Of a DNA stretch of 64,000 nucleotides, positions 13,220 to 24,794 are shown piece after piece. Location: NCBI RefSeq assembly GCF_036898095.1, contig NC_090759.1:28025211-28089210 (forward strand), written 5' to 3'. The stretch is from Palaemon carinicauda. Its lineage: Eukaryota > Arthropoda > Malacostraca > Decapoda > Palaemonidae. How positions within the stretch are numbered: position 1 is the first letter of the stretch; every line of letters starts with the position of its first letter. A model generated the notes under the pieces. The model did not search any database. It was not told the DNA's origin and worked only from the letters and a program-made list of their open reading frames with translations. The translations under genes and the position numbers were made by a program.

Positions 13220-13575
13220 AGGAGCCTGAGGTTAGACCAGCTGTTGTGTAGCCACCACAGAGCGATAGAAAACGTATCGAGACTCCTGTGGGTCAGCCCT
13301 GCAGGAAGCGGGCTGCGAAGGTCCTTAGACGCTTCCAGACTCCAGCTTGTAGCACCTGTGTCACAGACTAGTATTACTCGAAGGCGAGGGACGTTGCGAT
13401 GTATCCAACATCGTGCTGTAGGGCGACGTGACGGGGGAGGGTCTGGAGACAGGTCGAGATGAATGTCCTTGAGTCCGGGCTGAAGAGGTATACTGGTGAC
13501 TCTCCCCCGTGTCCTCCTTGGGGCCAGGAAGTCCGGTTAATCGTTGCCTGAAACCACCGGAACTTGGACCGCCCC
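13220..13575 (-). pseudogene. DIRS-A tyrosine recombinase C-terminal remnant
   Basis: Reverse complement of 13,040-13,450 aligns with 32,030-32,410 of the intact DIRS at roughly three quarters identity. It covers the region encoding the HxxR box, the catalytic Tyr segment and the 3' untranslated part. Stops and frame changes are frequent. An upstream piece (13,450-13,575) matches the linker before the HxxR box. The N-terminal half of the recombinase is deleted. Confidence 0.7.
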
Positions 13576-14610
13576 ACATGGAACTTATCCTGAAGCGACC
13601 GTTCGGACTATAGACGGGTCAATGAGGAAAGGAGAACTAGGAAACTTTCCAAGGTAGGGCTGAAAGCTCTGCTTGACTGAGAACAGGTACTGCGACTCTC
13701 CTCAGTCTTGCCACAGTCAACTGAAGGGAAGGCTCGGAGGATGTGGCAACAGAATCTGGCGTCCCCAGGTCGTCACCCATCCAAGTACCGACCAGAACCG
13801 ACGTTGCTTAACCTCGCTGGACGGACGAGAAGCGGGGTTTCCAACGTGGTAAGGCCGTTGACTCAATATCATGGCCAGATACTCCAGATGTTGAGGCAGA
13901 AGAAGAGAAGGCTCCTAGCAAAATACCATGAACCCACACTCATGGTAAGCATCCGGAAGCTTGTCCCGGCGCTGAAGAAGGTCGAACCCGAGCCTACCGG
14001 AGTTGACCAGCCCTCCAAAAAGCGAAGGAGGCGGAAGCCTGCACCTGAGCTGCCATGAGGAAAGCAGGCAGAGTTCTCTGGGGAAAAAAACCTGCGATGC
14101 CACGGCGGGGTCGCCACACTGCATCATAAGCAGGAATACTTGCAGTCTAGGCTGAATTCCAAGAGCTCCCTGGAAGATGGATGGAATGAAAACTGAAAGT
14201 ACCCGTCCTTCCGATCCAGGGTTTAAGGAGTCCTATCGCCTCGTTACCAGTCTGATCGATTCTGCTGTTCTACGCTGGCCGAAGTTTGTTCGACAAACTT
14301 GATCAGGGCTGAGAGGTCGACTACGGAACTCCCGTCTCAGATCCTTCCTTACAAGAAAGGATCGACTGAAGAAGTCGGGGGTGAAGCCGACGATGATCCT
14401 ATGGAGGACCTTTGCCTAAGGTATGGATCATTCTGCCCAACCAGGCACTCTTGCCGACGCTATGGCATAGAGGTTCAGAGACACTGAATTCGCTGACAGA
14501 GACGGCAGGCGCGATATTCTTGGCTGATCACAGAGATCGTGCGGGAATGGGCATCGGGAAGCTGTCATCCGGATGAGTAACCTTAAGCATCCTCCCAGCG
14601 TGAAACCTGC
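13576..14610 (-). pseudogene. DIRS-A reverse transcriptase remnant
   Basis: From 14,610 downward on the minus strand: pol N-terminus (LGGCLRLL, then LSANSVSLNLYAIASA, matching GGCLKSC and LTANPVPLNSYAMGSA of the intact copy), then FFSRSFLV and the VIDLSAQNKFV-equivalent near 14,300, and the segment matching LPTKRLVYLGMIL near 13,880. The 5S-like insert follows, then the region matching HLSSLARLVLNGRLRIRS near 13,600. Stops and frameshifts throughout, and motif C (YLDD) is not readable. It breaks off at about 13,576, where sequence jumps to the recombinase. Confidence 0.7.
13745..13862 (-). pseudogene. 5S rRNA-like sequence (5S retropseudogene or 5S-derived SINE)
   Basis: On the minus strand, 118 nt run from GTCAACGGCCTTACCACG to TCTGTTGCC with the features of eukaryotic 5S rRNA: the 5' stem, CTTCTCGTCCG, box A/intermediate region GGTTAAGCAACGTCGG, and box C region TACTTGGATGGGTGACG. 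It is full length but diverged (for example GTCCAGCGA where 5S has GATCACCGA). It interrupts the RT of DIRS-A between the codons matching YLGMIL and those matching DDRIARLR. It could be a retroposed 5S transcript or the head of a 5S-derived SINE. I see no SINE body behind it. Confidence 0.8.
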
Positions 14611-14614
14611 AATT

Positions 14615-17600
14615 CTAGAGTTCGTGAACTCTGCCGCTCCCTCTAGGGCTATGCCCCCCCCGGGGGAGCCTCCCGTGCCATCTGTTCCTGACAGGAGGAA
14701 ACTGCAATTGGACACCCTGTCTCAGTTGTCGTAGCCGATAACTTAGGCCGACGTGGTTGAAAGAAAAAGGCGCTGGAGCCCTGCAGAGTCTGGAAGAAAG
14801 CGCCTTGGAGGAGTGAAAACGGAAGTCGACTTCCTCCGCACAGCCGCTGTCTAAGTCTCTGTGCTTGGGCACAAACAGACTCTTCTCAAGGATGGCCCTA
14901 GCTCTGGCACTCTTCAGACCCCGAGACCGGGGCAGAGCCGCACTGGACTTCGGGGCTTTCCGAACGTCAGACACTTCATCCAAGATCGTGTCTTTGCCTT
15001 CACGGGGGGCGATGACTGGATCCATAAGCCCGTTAAGTTGCCTTATCAGGCTTAGGACCTGCCAGAAGGTATGTCCGGATTCCTGCTGTTCTCCTCCCCG
15101 CGGGCTGGCAGCTAAGTCTCCTGCCCCAGGGATCTCTTCCTGGGGGTAAAACGTGGACATTCCCCCGGGTAGTCGTGGGTTCCTGGCGAATCCTTGAGGA
15201 GGATTTCGGGACGGTCTTGGAGTCCTTGGATTCCCTCCTGGGAGGGATACAGGATCCGAACAAAGAGATTCGAGGGGCCCCTTCCTCACGAGATGATTCT
15301 CCTCCATGAAGCAAAGTCTACCCCCTTGGTGCTGAGGGGACGACTACCGCCCCACTGGACTCACCTGAGGACGGAAAGGCCCCGTCCACAGGAGAAGGAG
15401 AAAGCCCTCGAGCAGGAGAAGGGGCCTTCGCGACCGACCTCTTGGGAACCAACTTCGCCCTGGGGGAAGTCACCACGAAGTCCACTCCTCTCTTTCTCTT
15501 CAGCGTAGGAGAGACAGCCGTTGGTTTATCACCCTGGTCGGCGAGTGCTGGTTTCATAACCCTCACTAACGCCCGCGCCAGAGGACCAAACCAAGTCTGT
15601 TGCTCCAAGGACACAGAGTCTGAAATCCTTGCTAAAGGGAAAGGGATCGGGCGATCCTTTGGAGTGGACCCCACAGTACCTGCCTGAAAAGAAGGTGAGG
15701 AAGAATGATGTACTAACTTCTCCTCAGTAGTATCCTTGTCCTGCACTACCAACCTGTGTTTGGGTGGAGGCGATCCCGAGCGTTGTCTAGGAACACGCGT
15801 TCCTGCTGCTACCCCCGGCTGCGGAATTCGCCGGGAACGATGGTCGCGCGAGGGCGAATGGTCGCGCGAGGGCGAATGGTCGCGCGGGAGCGCGGGCGAG
15901 CGGGTGCGCAGGCGAGCGGTTGCGCGGGTGCGCAGGCGAGCGGTTGCGCGGGTGCGCAGGCGAGTGGGCGCGAGGGTGGGCAGGTGAATGAGCGCGTGTC
16001 CGAGGCGGCGAACGCAAGCGTTGGCGCGATGGCGAGGAAACGCGCTGCCGCATAGTTGAGGAAGACCGCTGGCGATGTGGATCAACAGGAGATCGGTGGT
16101 GAGCTGGTGAGCGCTGACGCGCAGGTAGGCAATGGCGCGTTGTGGGCATGGCGACGCGTTGACGAGCGATAGCGAGCAGCATGCGCCGGTGAGCGATCGC
16201 GAGCTAGTAGCCGGCGAACCATGTCCCTTTAGAACCTCCGGCTGACGAAACGTTGGAGAACGTTGGCGCGCAGGCTGTAACACACACGGGCGGTCCGGAG
16301 ATCAGCGAGAAACAGGTGATCGCTGACGCGTAGAACGCTGGTGAATAGGCGATAGCAAAATCGCCTGAGCGCGCTGACGAGCAGGTGAACGCTGGCGTGT
16401 AGGCGATCGTTGACGCGTGGGAGAACACTGGCGAATAGGCGATACTAAAATCACTTGTGCGCACTGGCGAGCAGGTGAACGCTGGCGCGTAGGTGATCGC
16501 TGGCGAGCAGGAGATCGCTAGCGAGCAGGAGGTCGACGCGTGAGATCCTGTGAAGGAACAGGTGGCGCGGCGCGTTCACGAGCAGGAAGATCGCAGGCGG
16601 CAGGCGCGTTGGCAAACGTGCTTTTGACACACGTGCTGAACGATGTCGCGTAGCCACAGGGTCGGAAGACTGATGGCGAGCAGGGAGCTCAGCAGGAACT
16701 GTAGGATGGTCAGAGACCGCAGGGCGATGATCCTCAAATGAGCGCTGACGCTCAGAAGAGAGCTGATGAGCAGGAGAGCGCTGGCGAGGAGGGCGAACAT
16801 CAGGAGAGCGCCGACGAGCAGGTGAGCGCCGACGAGCAGGTGAGCGCCGACGAGCAGGAGATCGACGCGTGAGATCCTGTGAAGGGACAGGTGGCGCGGC
16901 GCGTTCACGAGCAGGAAGATCGCAGGCGCGTTGGCGAACATGTGCTTTTGACACACGTGCTGAACGATGTCGCGTAGCCACAGGGTCGGAAGACTGATGG
17001 CGAGCAGGGAGCTCAGCAGGAACTGTAGGATGGTCAGAGACCGCAGGGCGATGATCCACAAATGAGCGCTGACGCTCAGAAGAGAGCTGATGAGCAGGAG
17101 AGCGCTGGCGAGGAGGGCGAACATCAGGAGAGCGCTGGCGAGGAGGGCGAACATCAGGAGAGCGCCGACGAGCAGGAGAGCGCCGACGAGCAGGAGAGCG
17201 CTGACGAACAGGAGAGCGTTGGCGAACAAGAGAGCGCTAGCGATCAGGAAGCGCTGATGAGCAGGAAAGCGACTGTGCGCCGGGAGACTGATGTCCGTCA
17301 GAAGACCGTTGTCCGTCGGGAAGACCGTTGTCCGTCGGGAAGACCGTTGCCCGTCAGACTGCTGTCCATCTGCAACAGGGCGGATGAAGGAGTTGTAGGC
17401 TGCAAACGTAGATTCATAAAGGCGCCTCTAAGCCCCCTTATAGGGAGATGAGAGGCCCTTACAACGAGGCAGACGGTGAGCCTTACGGCGAAGGAGGCCA
17501 ACAGCAGCAGCAGCAGAAGAATCCTCCGAAGAGGAGTCTCTATGAGTGTACTCTCTCGTGAACGAAAGAGAAACACTTCGTAGAAGAGACTGGTCAGCCA

Positions 17601-17830
17601 GTGACCTAAAAGGAGCAATCCTCCGAAGAGGGGCTCCTGCAGTTGCCCAGCCCCTTGAGCGAAACTGCAGGTGTGACCGCTCAGCACCAAGAGCATAGTC
17701 GCACGAAAAAAAAAAAGGCAAGAGAAAAACCCCCCAAAATGGGAAAAACTCGAGCCTGGACAGGAAAAACTTCCCTCGGAAGGAAAGTTACCCACCCAAG
17801 GAGGCAAGCCTCCCGAGTTCTAAAATGAAC
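14615..17830 (-). pseudogene. DIRS-A gag with RS-rich domain
   Basis: Open minus-strand stretches of 230, 321 and 202 codons in changing frames. Blocks shared with the intact gag: FQAGTVGSTPKDRPIPFPLA, LKRKRGVDFVVTSPRAKLVP, the EESGHTFWQV/IRQLNGLMDPVIAPREGKDTILDE equivalent, and the final RGGHSPRGSGR tail. The middle (about 15,800-17,250) encodes a low-complexity Arg/Ser/Pro region (ARQRSPA, AHPRARSPA units), corresponding to the RS domain at 26,800-27,600. A gag C-terminal part is deleted. Frameshifts make it a pseudogene unless sequencing errors explain them. DIRS gag is presumed to be the RNA-packaging protein. Confidence 0.75.
16531..17175. repeat. 329-bp tandem duplication within gag RS region
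   Basis: GACGCGTGAGATCCTGTGAAGG recurs at 16,535 and 16,864 and the two following stretches are nearly identical. The translated block (DHRPAVSDHPTVPAELPARH onward) appears twice in the 16,451-17,059 frame. The period of 329 is not a multiple of three. Confidence 0.9.
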
Positions 17831-18836
17831 TGGAGAGCTGTCAATCGTCACGGGAGTACTTCCAGTAGAAGGAGACACGCCCCTGACGAAAATCCAAAGG
17901 GGAGGCAGCAACAGCCGAATCCCCAGGCCTCCACAAGACAGCTCACACCGTAGCCATATTACAGAAACGAACTAGATCGGTAACTGTAAAAAAATAAAAA
18001 CAAAAATCATTAGTACACATTCATTCCCCCGGGAAGGCTCCGAAGAGGAATCCCGAGGGAAAGGAAACAAGAATTACACAACAGGCACGTGCCCTCACAA
18101 CCACTTACACTCACGGAAGGAGAGCTGTAACCAAAACAGAATTATAACAATTATAGTTATGAAACTATGTAATTATGTAATTTAAAAATGAATGAACACT
18201 AAAGAAAGAACGAAAACCCCGAAAGGAATCGTTCTACAAGCTGAAAAATTAACAACTACAATTAGATTCATAAACTAATTGAGACAAACGTACGGCGTAG
18301 CAACCCCCCCACACGGAAAGGAAGCTACAAGGGCGTAGTAACACGTAGTAAAAGGGTGAACGACCTCGAGAGAGAGAGAGAGAGAAAGACCGAAGTCAAA
18401 CTCGATCGCAACCCATAAAATTACGCCGTGGTGGCCTAACTGCCGAGGACTCCACGGAGATATCGTACACTACACACACAACTCTGAAAAGGAAACTTAC
18501 TGATTTCTATACTCAAATATATATACAAACATGAAAACATGTTTACATATATATTGAGTAAAAGAAAAGTAAGCGATTAAGTAAAGACAAAACAAACAAT
18601 GGCTGCCAAGCGAGGACCAAGACAGAGACGTCTGTCCCAGTCCGAGCCAAAAGTGAAAGTGAGCATTCACCTGTGTGTGAGGGGGGGGAGGGGTAGCTAG
18701 CTACCACTCCCCTAACCCCCCGCTCACTAGCGCGGGGGTAATACACCCTCGTTAAATTCTAATGGCTCGCCATTTCAGCTGCGCTAAAAGGTAACCCAAT
18801 GTAAATAGCGTGGTTTGTATTTCGGTTACGGAACAA
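17831..18836 (-). repeat. DIRS-A 5' leader and left inverted terminal repeat
   Basis: 18,660-18,836 is the left terminal repeat (matching 25,308-25,490). 17,831-18,660 is an AT-rich leader with no open frame, absent from DIRS-A' between its terminal repeat and gag, so either DIRS-A has a longer leader or DIRS-A' lost it. Confidence 0.7.
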
Positions 18837-19058
18837 CTTTATTTTAGGTTTAGTGGAGGAGTCAGACATGTCTGAACTCCGAGCCAAAATAAAAAGCGAC
18901 TGTAGGTGTAAGCGGGGTGGTGGGTTACCCCTGCTATCTCCTCCTACTAACTAGGCTAGGGTAGTTACACCTCGCAATATTTTAACAACTGGTTTTCAGC
19001 TAGTGCTGAAATAACACAATGTAAAGAGTGTAAGGTTTGTATCTAGCGCCGGAACATG
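18837..19058 (-). repeat. DIRS-B left terminal repeat
   Basis: Continues DIRS-B after the nested element. Minus strand starts TGTTCCGGCGCTAGATACAA near 19,058 and contains the GTTACACC and GGGTAACCCACCACCCCGC blocks also seen at 5,620-5,690. Confidence 0.7.
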
Positions 19059-21893
19059 TTGCTCACACACGACGTCCTTTTTCTGTCCGGGAAAAGTCCA
19101 GTTGCTCCAACTTGATATATCAAGACTGAAGACATACCCATGGCAAATGAGCACACTCATAAGTTCTGCATCCTTCATCATTCTGTTGTGCAAAGTACAG
19201 TACAACTGGGAAGAATAAGTTTAGGAAAGATGTGAGGGTGTTTACCTTATGTTAAATAAGTTTGCGCAAGACATGTTTTATGTTATAAAGTCACTAATAT
19301 TTAAAAAATAATTTGTATTTTCCCTAACTATACAGACCACAGTACTTTAATAAGAGAATGACTTCAGTGAAGTTGTAATTTAACAAGGTAGATACAGTAT
19401 AAACATCACCTGTCTGTACATAGTCACCAAGACAACAAGCATTTTGGACCTCTAGGCCTGGAAATATAAAAAATAATTCAGGCTTGTAGTTAAGAAAAAT
19501 AAAAATAACTTTAATAAAATTGTGATATGTTTCTACACAAACACAAACCATCATCTTTTTAATAAAAACTCATCCTTTGGAAGGAGGAAGTCCCTACAAA
19601 CCTAATTTCTAGTTGGTTCAACTTTCCCAGGAATTGTCATAGGAGCTGATCCTATACAGGAGCTAAGGTAATGACTCTTGCTAACATCTTATCAGTCTGT
19701 ATATATGGATACTACAGGCATTAGGTTAGGCCAATACCAAAAGAAAGTGGTACTCTGTCCCAGTAGAACCTATATACTCATACAGAATACTGTATGTTGT
19801 CCAAATGTATCTGTAGCCAATATGTAGGAACAAATGAGAAGATAGGGTTGGAATTCTCATAATACACTAAAAAAGATTCTACACTGATCCCCATATGATA
19901 AAAGTTGTGTAAATAAACCTATAAAAGCCTCACAGGACAAAGCAAAGCATCCTCAGAGTTATCACTCATCAAATCTGTGGAGGCTCAGATAGCCACTTAC
20001 TTCGGTAATGCTTTCTCACCAGGAAATAATTTCAACTCTATACTCAGGAATGAGACACAGAAGGGCTTCCTTTAGATGAAAATCCAACCATTGTCGGACC
20101 ACTTGCAACTCATTAACTTTCTTGGTCTATGAAAGAGTCAAAATGAATTCAATGGTTCTTATGGCTATTCCTAAATAACTGCAGAACCTTATCCATGTTC
20201 CACTTGATTCATTCTTGAGAGATTAGATTCTCAATGACAAAGGATTTAATCGTATTGTAGATTACGGTAATACGGCATTGGAAAAGTTTGGATCTGTATG
20301 CAGCGGGCCCAATGTTTACGTAGATTTACATCCCTTGATGGATGATACCAATAACTTCTTTTCAAAATGCTGACACCTTTCAAATTCAATTATATAAGGA
20401 ATAAAAAGTACTGGTTATAGAAATTCCCAAGGACTAAACCCACATATGATAAGCAAACCATTGATAATGGTAAAAGGAGTTAGAAAAATGCTGTCTCATG
20501 GCTACATTGGAAAGCCAAAGGGCCAGGAAAACCCCTTTTACTCTATAGTGGTGGTGGAGTCTCTCCAAGCAGTTACATGAAGCACATGGCGATACACCTG
20601 TGAGAAGAATGTCTTGCAAGGAAAGCGGACTGGTCTGGAAACTACATCCTCTGTTGCCAATTAGTGTCATCTTTGAATTACAGTAGTTCATGTCTAAAAC
20701 TTTATGACAACCTGGCGAATCATGGCAAATAAGGAATGCACAAAAGTCTAGATTTGACTTCTCATGTAGCATGGTACCCATCCAAGGCTGTCGCCAATGA
20801 AAGCCAGGTCAGTGTGGGGGTATGAAAGGTTTAACGTCACGAGTAGCGTTGTCTAGTGATAATATAAGCTTTAAATGAAAGGATCACACATTCTTTCCAG
20901 TTTTTTGCAGTTATGACCAAAAACTTCTTGACTGTTTTGGATCCATAATCCTTCTTTCATTAAATTGCTAATCAGAGCGTTGTGGAGAGTCTTGACCTAA
21001 CATATTAGCTGATGATGAAGCACTATTTTGAATGGATTAACCTGATGTTGGCCATAATTCAGAAATAAAATTTAAAACAAAAAATTATATGGAAAGTAAT
21101 TAATGTCCTTAAAAACAGTTACTGCTTAAAACAACACAATAATCTCTGAAAATAGGCTTATGAGTAAAGGGAAAAAATAAGAGAATAGTTACCATTAACA
21201 GTAAAAGAAATAAATACTGGTAAATGCTTTGGATTAAGAAAATCCTCTAAGTAGTAAATCAAATATGTAGTCTGTAATTTTACTTTATCCTCTTCAACAT
21301 TATTTCTTTATTACTCTTCAGGCTGACTATACCATGAATTTGATAATTTTTCCTTATTCTTGATCAATAATCTTATTACAGTAATTATACCAGGACTCCT
21401 ATATCTCGCTTGGTAATTGTGTAAATAGTAAGTTAATTTAAAGTGCCTAAAAATTTTTATATTTTTTAATTACTTTTTTAGATAAAATCATGTCAGAATG
21501 ATTGTTTATTTACTATGACTAAACTAAACCACATTGAATGTACTGTAGCTGTTTAAGAAAGATGATAACCACAAGCCACAAAGTAGTAGAAGAATAATTT
21601 CAAATAAATGGCGATTTTCAAAGAAATGTTTTTAAAGAGGTGGTGGATAACAAAAAAAAAAAAAAAAAAAGTTGTACCACACTAATTGAGAGAGTATGTG
21701 TCATTTTTAGTATGCTAACCTAGTATGGAATTAGGCTATTATCACGAGACAGTTTTATTCCATTCCTTTTTATTCAGAGATTATATTTATTTTTCATATT
21801 TATCTAATTTTTTCAGCAGGATGATGGAGACCTTTTGGTGTGTATGGTCTCCCAACTTTCATCAAATTAATTTCTTGTACGTCTCCACACACG

Positions 21894-22292
21894 TCTTGTG
21901 GTGACGTCAGACCTACTTGTGGAGACGTCAGACCTACTTGTGGAGACGTCAGACCTACTTGTGGAGACGTCAGACCTACTTGTGGTGACGTCAGACCTAC
22001 TTGTGGTGACGTCAGACCTACTTGTGGAGACGTCAGACCTACTTGTGGAGACGTCAGACCTACTTGTGGAGACGTCAGACCTACTTGTGGAGACGTCAGA
22101 CCTACTTGTGGTGACGTCAGACCTACTTGTGGAGACGTCAGACCTACTTTTGGCGACGTCAGACCTACTTGTGGAGACGTCAGACCTACTTGTGGAGACG
22201 TCAGACCTACTTTTGGTGACGTCAGACCTACTTGTGGTGACGTCAGACCTACTTTTGGTGACGTCAGACCTACTTGTGGTGACGTCAGACCC
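21894..22292. repeat. 21-bp minisatellite (GACGTCAGACCTACTTGTGGA), 19 copies
   Basis: Nineteen head-to-tail 21-bp units. Sixteen carry CTTGTGG and three CTTTTGG. The base before GACGTC is T in eight units (giving TGACGTCA), A in ten and C in one. The multiple-of-three period leaves the plus strand (CGDVRPT)n and minus strand (VGLTSPQ)n open. Every unit contains an AatII-type GACGTC palindrome. Confidence 0.97.
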
Positions 22293-22589
22293 CAGTGACA
22301 AGGCCTATATTCGAGATGGCCTTGATCCATCCACCCATTCCCGAAGGTCTTGCCCCAGCAAGCAAAAGATCTATTTTCTTGACAAAGAGATTAAAAACAT
22401 GGACTACCCCCAAGGTTTTCACAATTTCCGATACACCATTCCATCAACAGATGTTGGTTTTTCAGCTAAAACTCATCCTCTAGCATATTCAGACTGCCCG
22501 GCACAAACCAAGGTAGAAATGGGATATTCCTTTCTTCCATGCAGTTTAGGAGTTAGTGCTAAATGAAAAGGTTTTTGAATGCATCCCTT

Positions 22590-23080
22590 CCCGTTCACTT
22601 ATGTATTGCCTGTGGGCAGAATCTGTACCATCGCTATCGGCAGATCTTCAGAATGTATTAAAGCCTTGAGTACTAAAAGAAGTACCAAACAGTTGATATT
22701 TAAATGTACTCCTATTGAGTCCAAGACCCTGTCAGAAGGATATCCTTCAAGGCTGCTTCCTACCATAGCAATAAGGACCAAAACATTGAGAGGTCTAGAG
22801 CCTGGATCGTCAAATTCATTCCAAACACAGAAGCTGCAGTCTCTTGCCAATTAAAGGTTGCCGACTGGTCATTGAAGAGTAGAATCAAGGCAATTTTTTT
22901 CTTTAATCTTGATTGGGGGATGTATTTTTCCAGCAAAGCCATCATACCTGGGGGAAACAACCATATGTAGGCTCTGAGAGCCTTTGAAATCTTGAATTGC
23001 TAGATTTATGTTCAGAAAGGACTGGATTTTTCTGCTAGACAGAATAGCTTTGAAAAGAATTGAGGCCATCATTCTCAAAT
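22590..23080 (-). pseudogene. DIRS-D RNase H-like remnant
   Basis: Fragments such as LVLKALIHSEDLPIAMVQIL then PTGNT align by order with LAVEILRWSEAHSVTLSARF and IPGKRN of the intact copy. Stops are frequent and catalytic residues are lost. Confidence 0.45.
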
Positions 23081-23149
23081 GAGAACACGACTTGCGTAGA
23101 AAATCAGGGTGTCATAAGGGGTAGAGCAGCGAGCAATCCCTAGAGGGAT

Positions 23150-23340
23150 AAGTATCAGATAAGATCCAAGAAAGTAGACTGAGGTGGTATGGTCATGTCA
23201 TGAGAAGAGATGAACAGTATATTGGGAGGAGAGTGATGGAAATGGAGGTACAGGGAACGAGGAGGTAGATGCAAAGCGCTGGCCAGAAACAATGACCTCA
23301 CATAAAAGTGGGAAAAGATGCAGAAAAAGAAGAAGATTCT
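23150..23340 (+). mobile_element. RTE-like LINE C-terminal fragment
   Basis: Plus strand reads SRLRWYGHVMRRDEQYIGRR then VMEMEVQGTRR, the typical RTE-type C-terminus (R-W-x-GHV-x-R). It ends in an AAGAAGAAG-rich tract and is embedded in the RT of DIRS-D. Confidence 0.7.
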
Positions 23341-23348
23341 CAAATGAA

Positions 23349-23630
23349 TTATAAAATAACTGGAGTCAGAGGAATATACTTGAAATTCACAAAATTGCCC
23401 ATATTCCTCAAGAGGTTAAAGAGTTTGTGACTCCTTAAAAAGACATCCTTCAATGAACTCAGCATTAGCCAGTTGTCTAGGTATAATGTGACCCTGATGC
23501 TTAAGATTTGTAACCATCTGGTGACCAGAGCCAATACTCTCGGGAAGACTTGGGGTGCCTTGCTAGACCCGTACTTGAGTCTGCTTACAGAACAAGAAAA
23601 TGTGGGCCTAAAAGGCTGATGGGAGATCAT
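23349..23630 (-). pseudogene. DIRS-D reverse transcriptase core fragment
   Basis: A 93-codon open stretch aligned to 29,850-30,110. It includes SSKAPQVFPRVLALVTRWLQ (motif B region) and VTLYLDNWLMLSSLKDV, where the catalytic YLDD of motif C reads YLDN. It then runs on to NLLRNMGNFVNF. One Asp of the catalytic pair is lost. Confidence 0.75.
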
Positions 23631-24727
23631 CCAACCACTCTTCTAGACTAGAGCAAGGGAGAATTATGGGGGTGCCATAGAAAACTTGGACATATCCAAA
23701 GCTGGGTGCAAGACACTGAAGACTTAGGGACCAAGAACAGATGATGGTTTAACTCCAGACACAACTACTCGACTAAATCCATCAACTTCTGAACTTCTTG
23801 CAAACGAAACAATGACTTGTTGGGATTGCCACAAGAACACTGACATGATCGCCAACTTTTATAAATGAGACAGATATATGAATGGTAGTTGGTACTATTC
23901 CTGAAAGAATTAAAGAACCCACATATCCAGATGAAGCCAGCCCAAATTTTCCAAGAAATAAGCAGTAACTGGGGACTGACAGTGTCATTCCAGGATACTC
24001 CATGATCTCTGAGCCAAGTTTCCATAGAGTTCATTGCCGAAATGGGTGAGGGAGACCCCTTGACACTGAATGACCCCTAGGATGTGAACAGAAATTTGGA
24101 GCCAAGGGCATTGAAGCAAACAATAAAAAAAGGAAAGGTTTTCTGTGCACAAAGCTCAGGACATCATATCACAATGGTTTTGGGAGGAAACATTCTCTAA
24201 TATCATTATGCAGCTAGCCAGTTTACTCTTTCATAGGATTGGGCCCGACATGGAGGTAGAAAAACATATGCTGCTCTACTCTTGAGACACCAAACTATTC
24301 CACCAAGAGCAGACATGTTTTATCCATTTCAGAACAATTACATTAGGCCTGTGCCAACTTCAAAGTATTATTCAATAAAGCACAACCAATATGCTTAAAA
24401 AATTCCAAGCCTCCCGAGATTGAATTTTTCTATAGAGGAATTAATTTCCCATGCTCTACTTAGGCCATCAGCTCCAGCCTTGAATTTTTTGGTGGACCAT
24501 GAAACCGTACCTTCCAATAAGAGCCTCTTCCCATAAAGGTCTATCAATAGGGGCAAGAATGCATTCACTAAAAAAATGAAATCTTAATAAAAACATTAGT
24601 TAATCATATACACACCTGATGTTCATATTGCTTTGTTCTCAAAGCCTGACTTACAATGATGCTACCACATAAAAAAATTTCCTGTTTTATACTTTTCTAA
24701 AAGGTCACGCCTCCTGCACATGAAGAC

Positions 24728-24730
<3 letters not shown>

Positions 24731-24789
<59 letters not shown>
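24731..24789. repeat. (GA)n microsatellite beside a splice donor
   Basis: About 30 GA units. On the minus strand this is a (CT)n tract starting directly after the GTAAGT donor of exon 1. Confidence 0.97.

Positions 24790-24794
<5 letters not shown>

Larger units (their letters stand above)
19290..24500 (-). mobile_element. DIRS-D: old, heavily decayed DIRS element
   Basis: Right-end motif at 19,300-19,345 (AATAATTTGTATTTTCCCTA). A second inverted copy of the edge at about 19,485-19,550 is followed by GGAAGGAGGAAGTCCCTACA, which matches the sequence next to the complementary region of DIRS-A. An RT core lies at 23,349-23,630 and RNase H-like sequence at about 22,590-23,080, all on the minus strand. 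The left end was not located. The 21-bp array at 21,894-22,292 and an RTE fragment at 23,150-23,340 lie inside it. The AT-rich stretch 20,800-21,840 shows nothing I recognise. Confidence 0.55.

Noticed and set aside
13708..14058. 116-codon plus-strand open frame over the 5S-like sequence
   Set aside because: Antisense to both the RT remnant and the 5S-like sequence, with no protein motif.
20434..20781. 115-codon minus-strand open frame as the tyrosine recombinase end of DIRS-D
   Set aside because: Position fits, but I could not align an HxxR or catalytic Tyr segment with confidence.
21894..22292. CRISPR-like array
   Set aside because: Units are contiguous 21-bp copies with no unique spacers. 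This is a minisatellite in a eukaryotic intron.
21800..22566. Three long overlapping open frames (144-222 codons) over the 21-bp array
   Set aside because: They exist only because the repeat period is a multiple of three and lacks stops. No start context or non-repeat domain.
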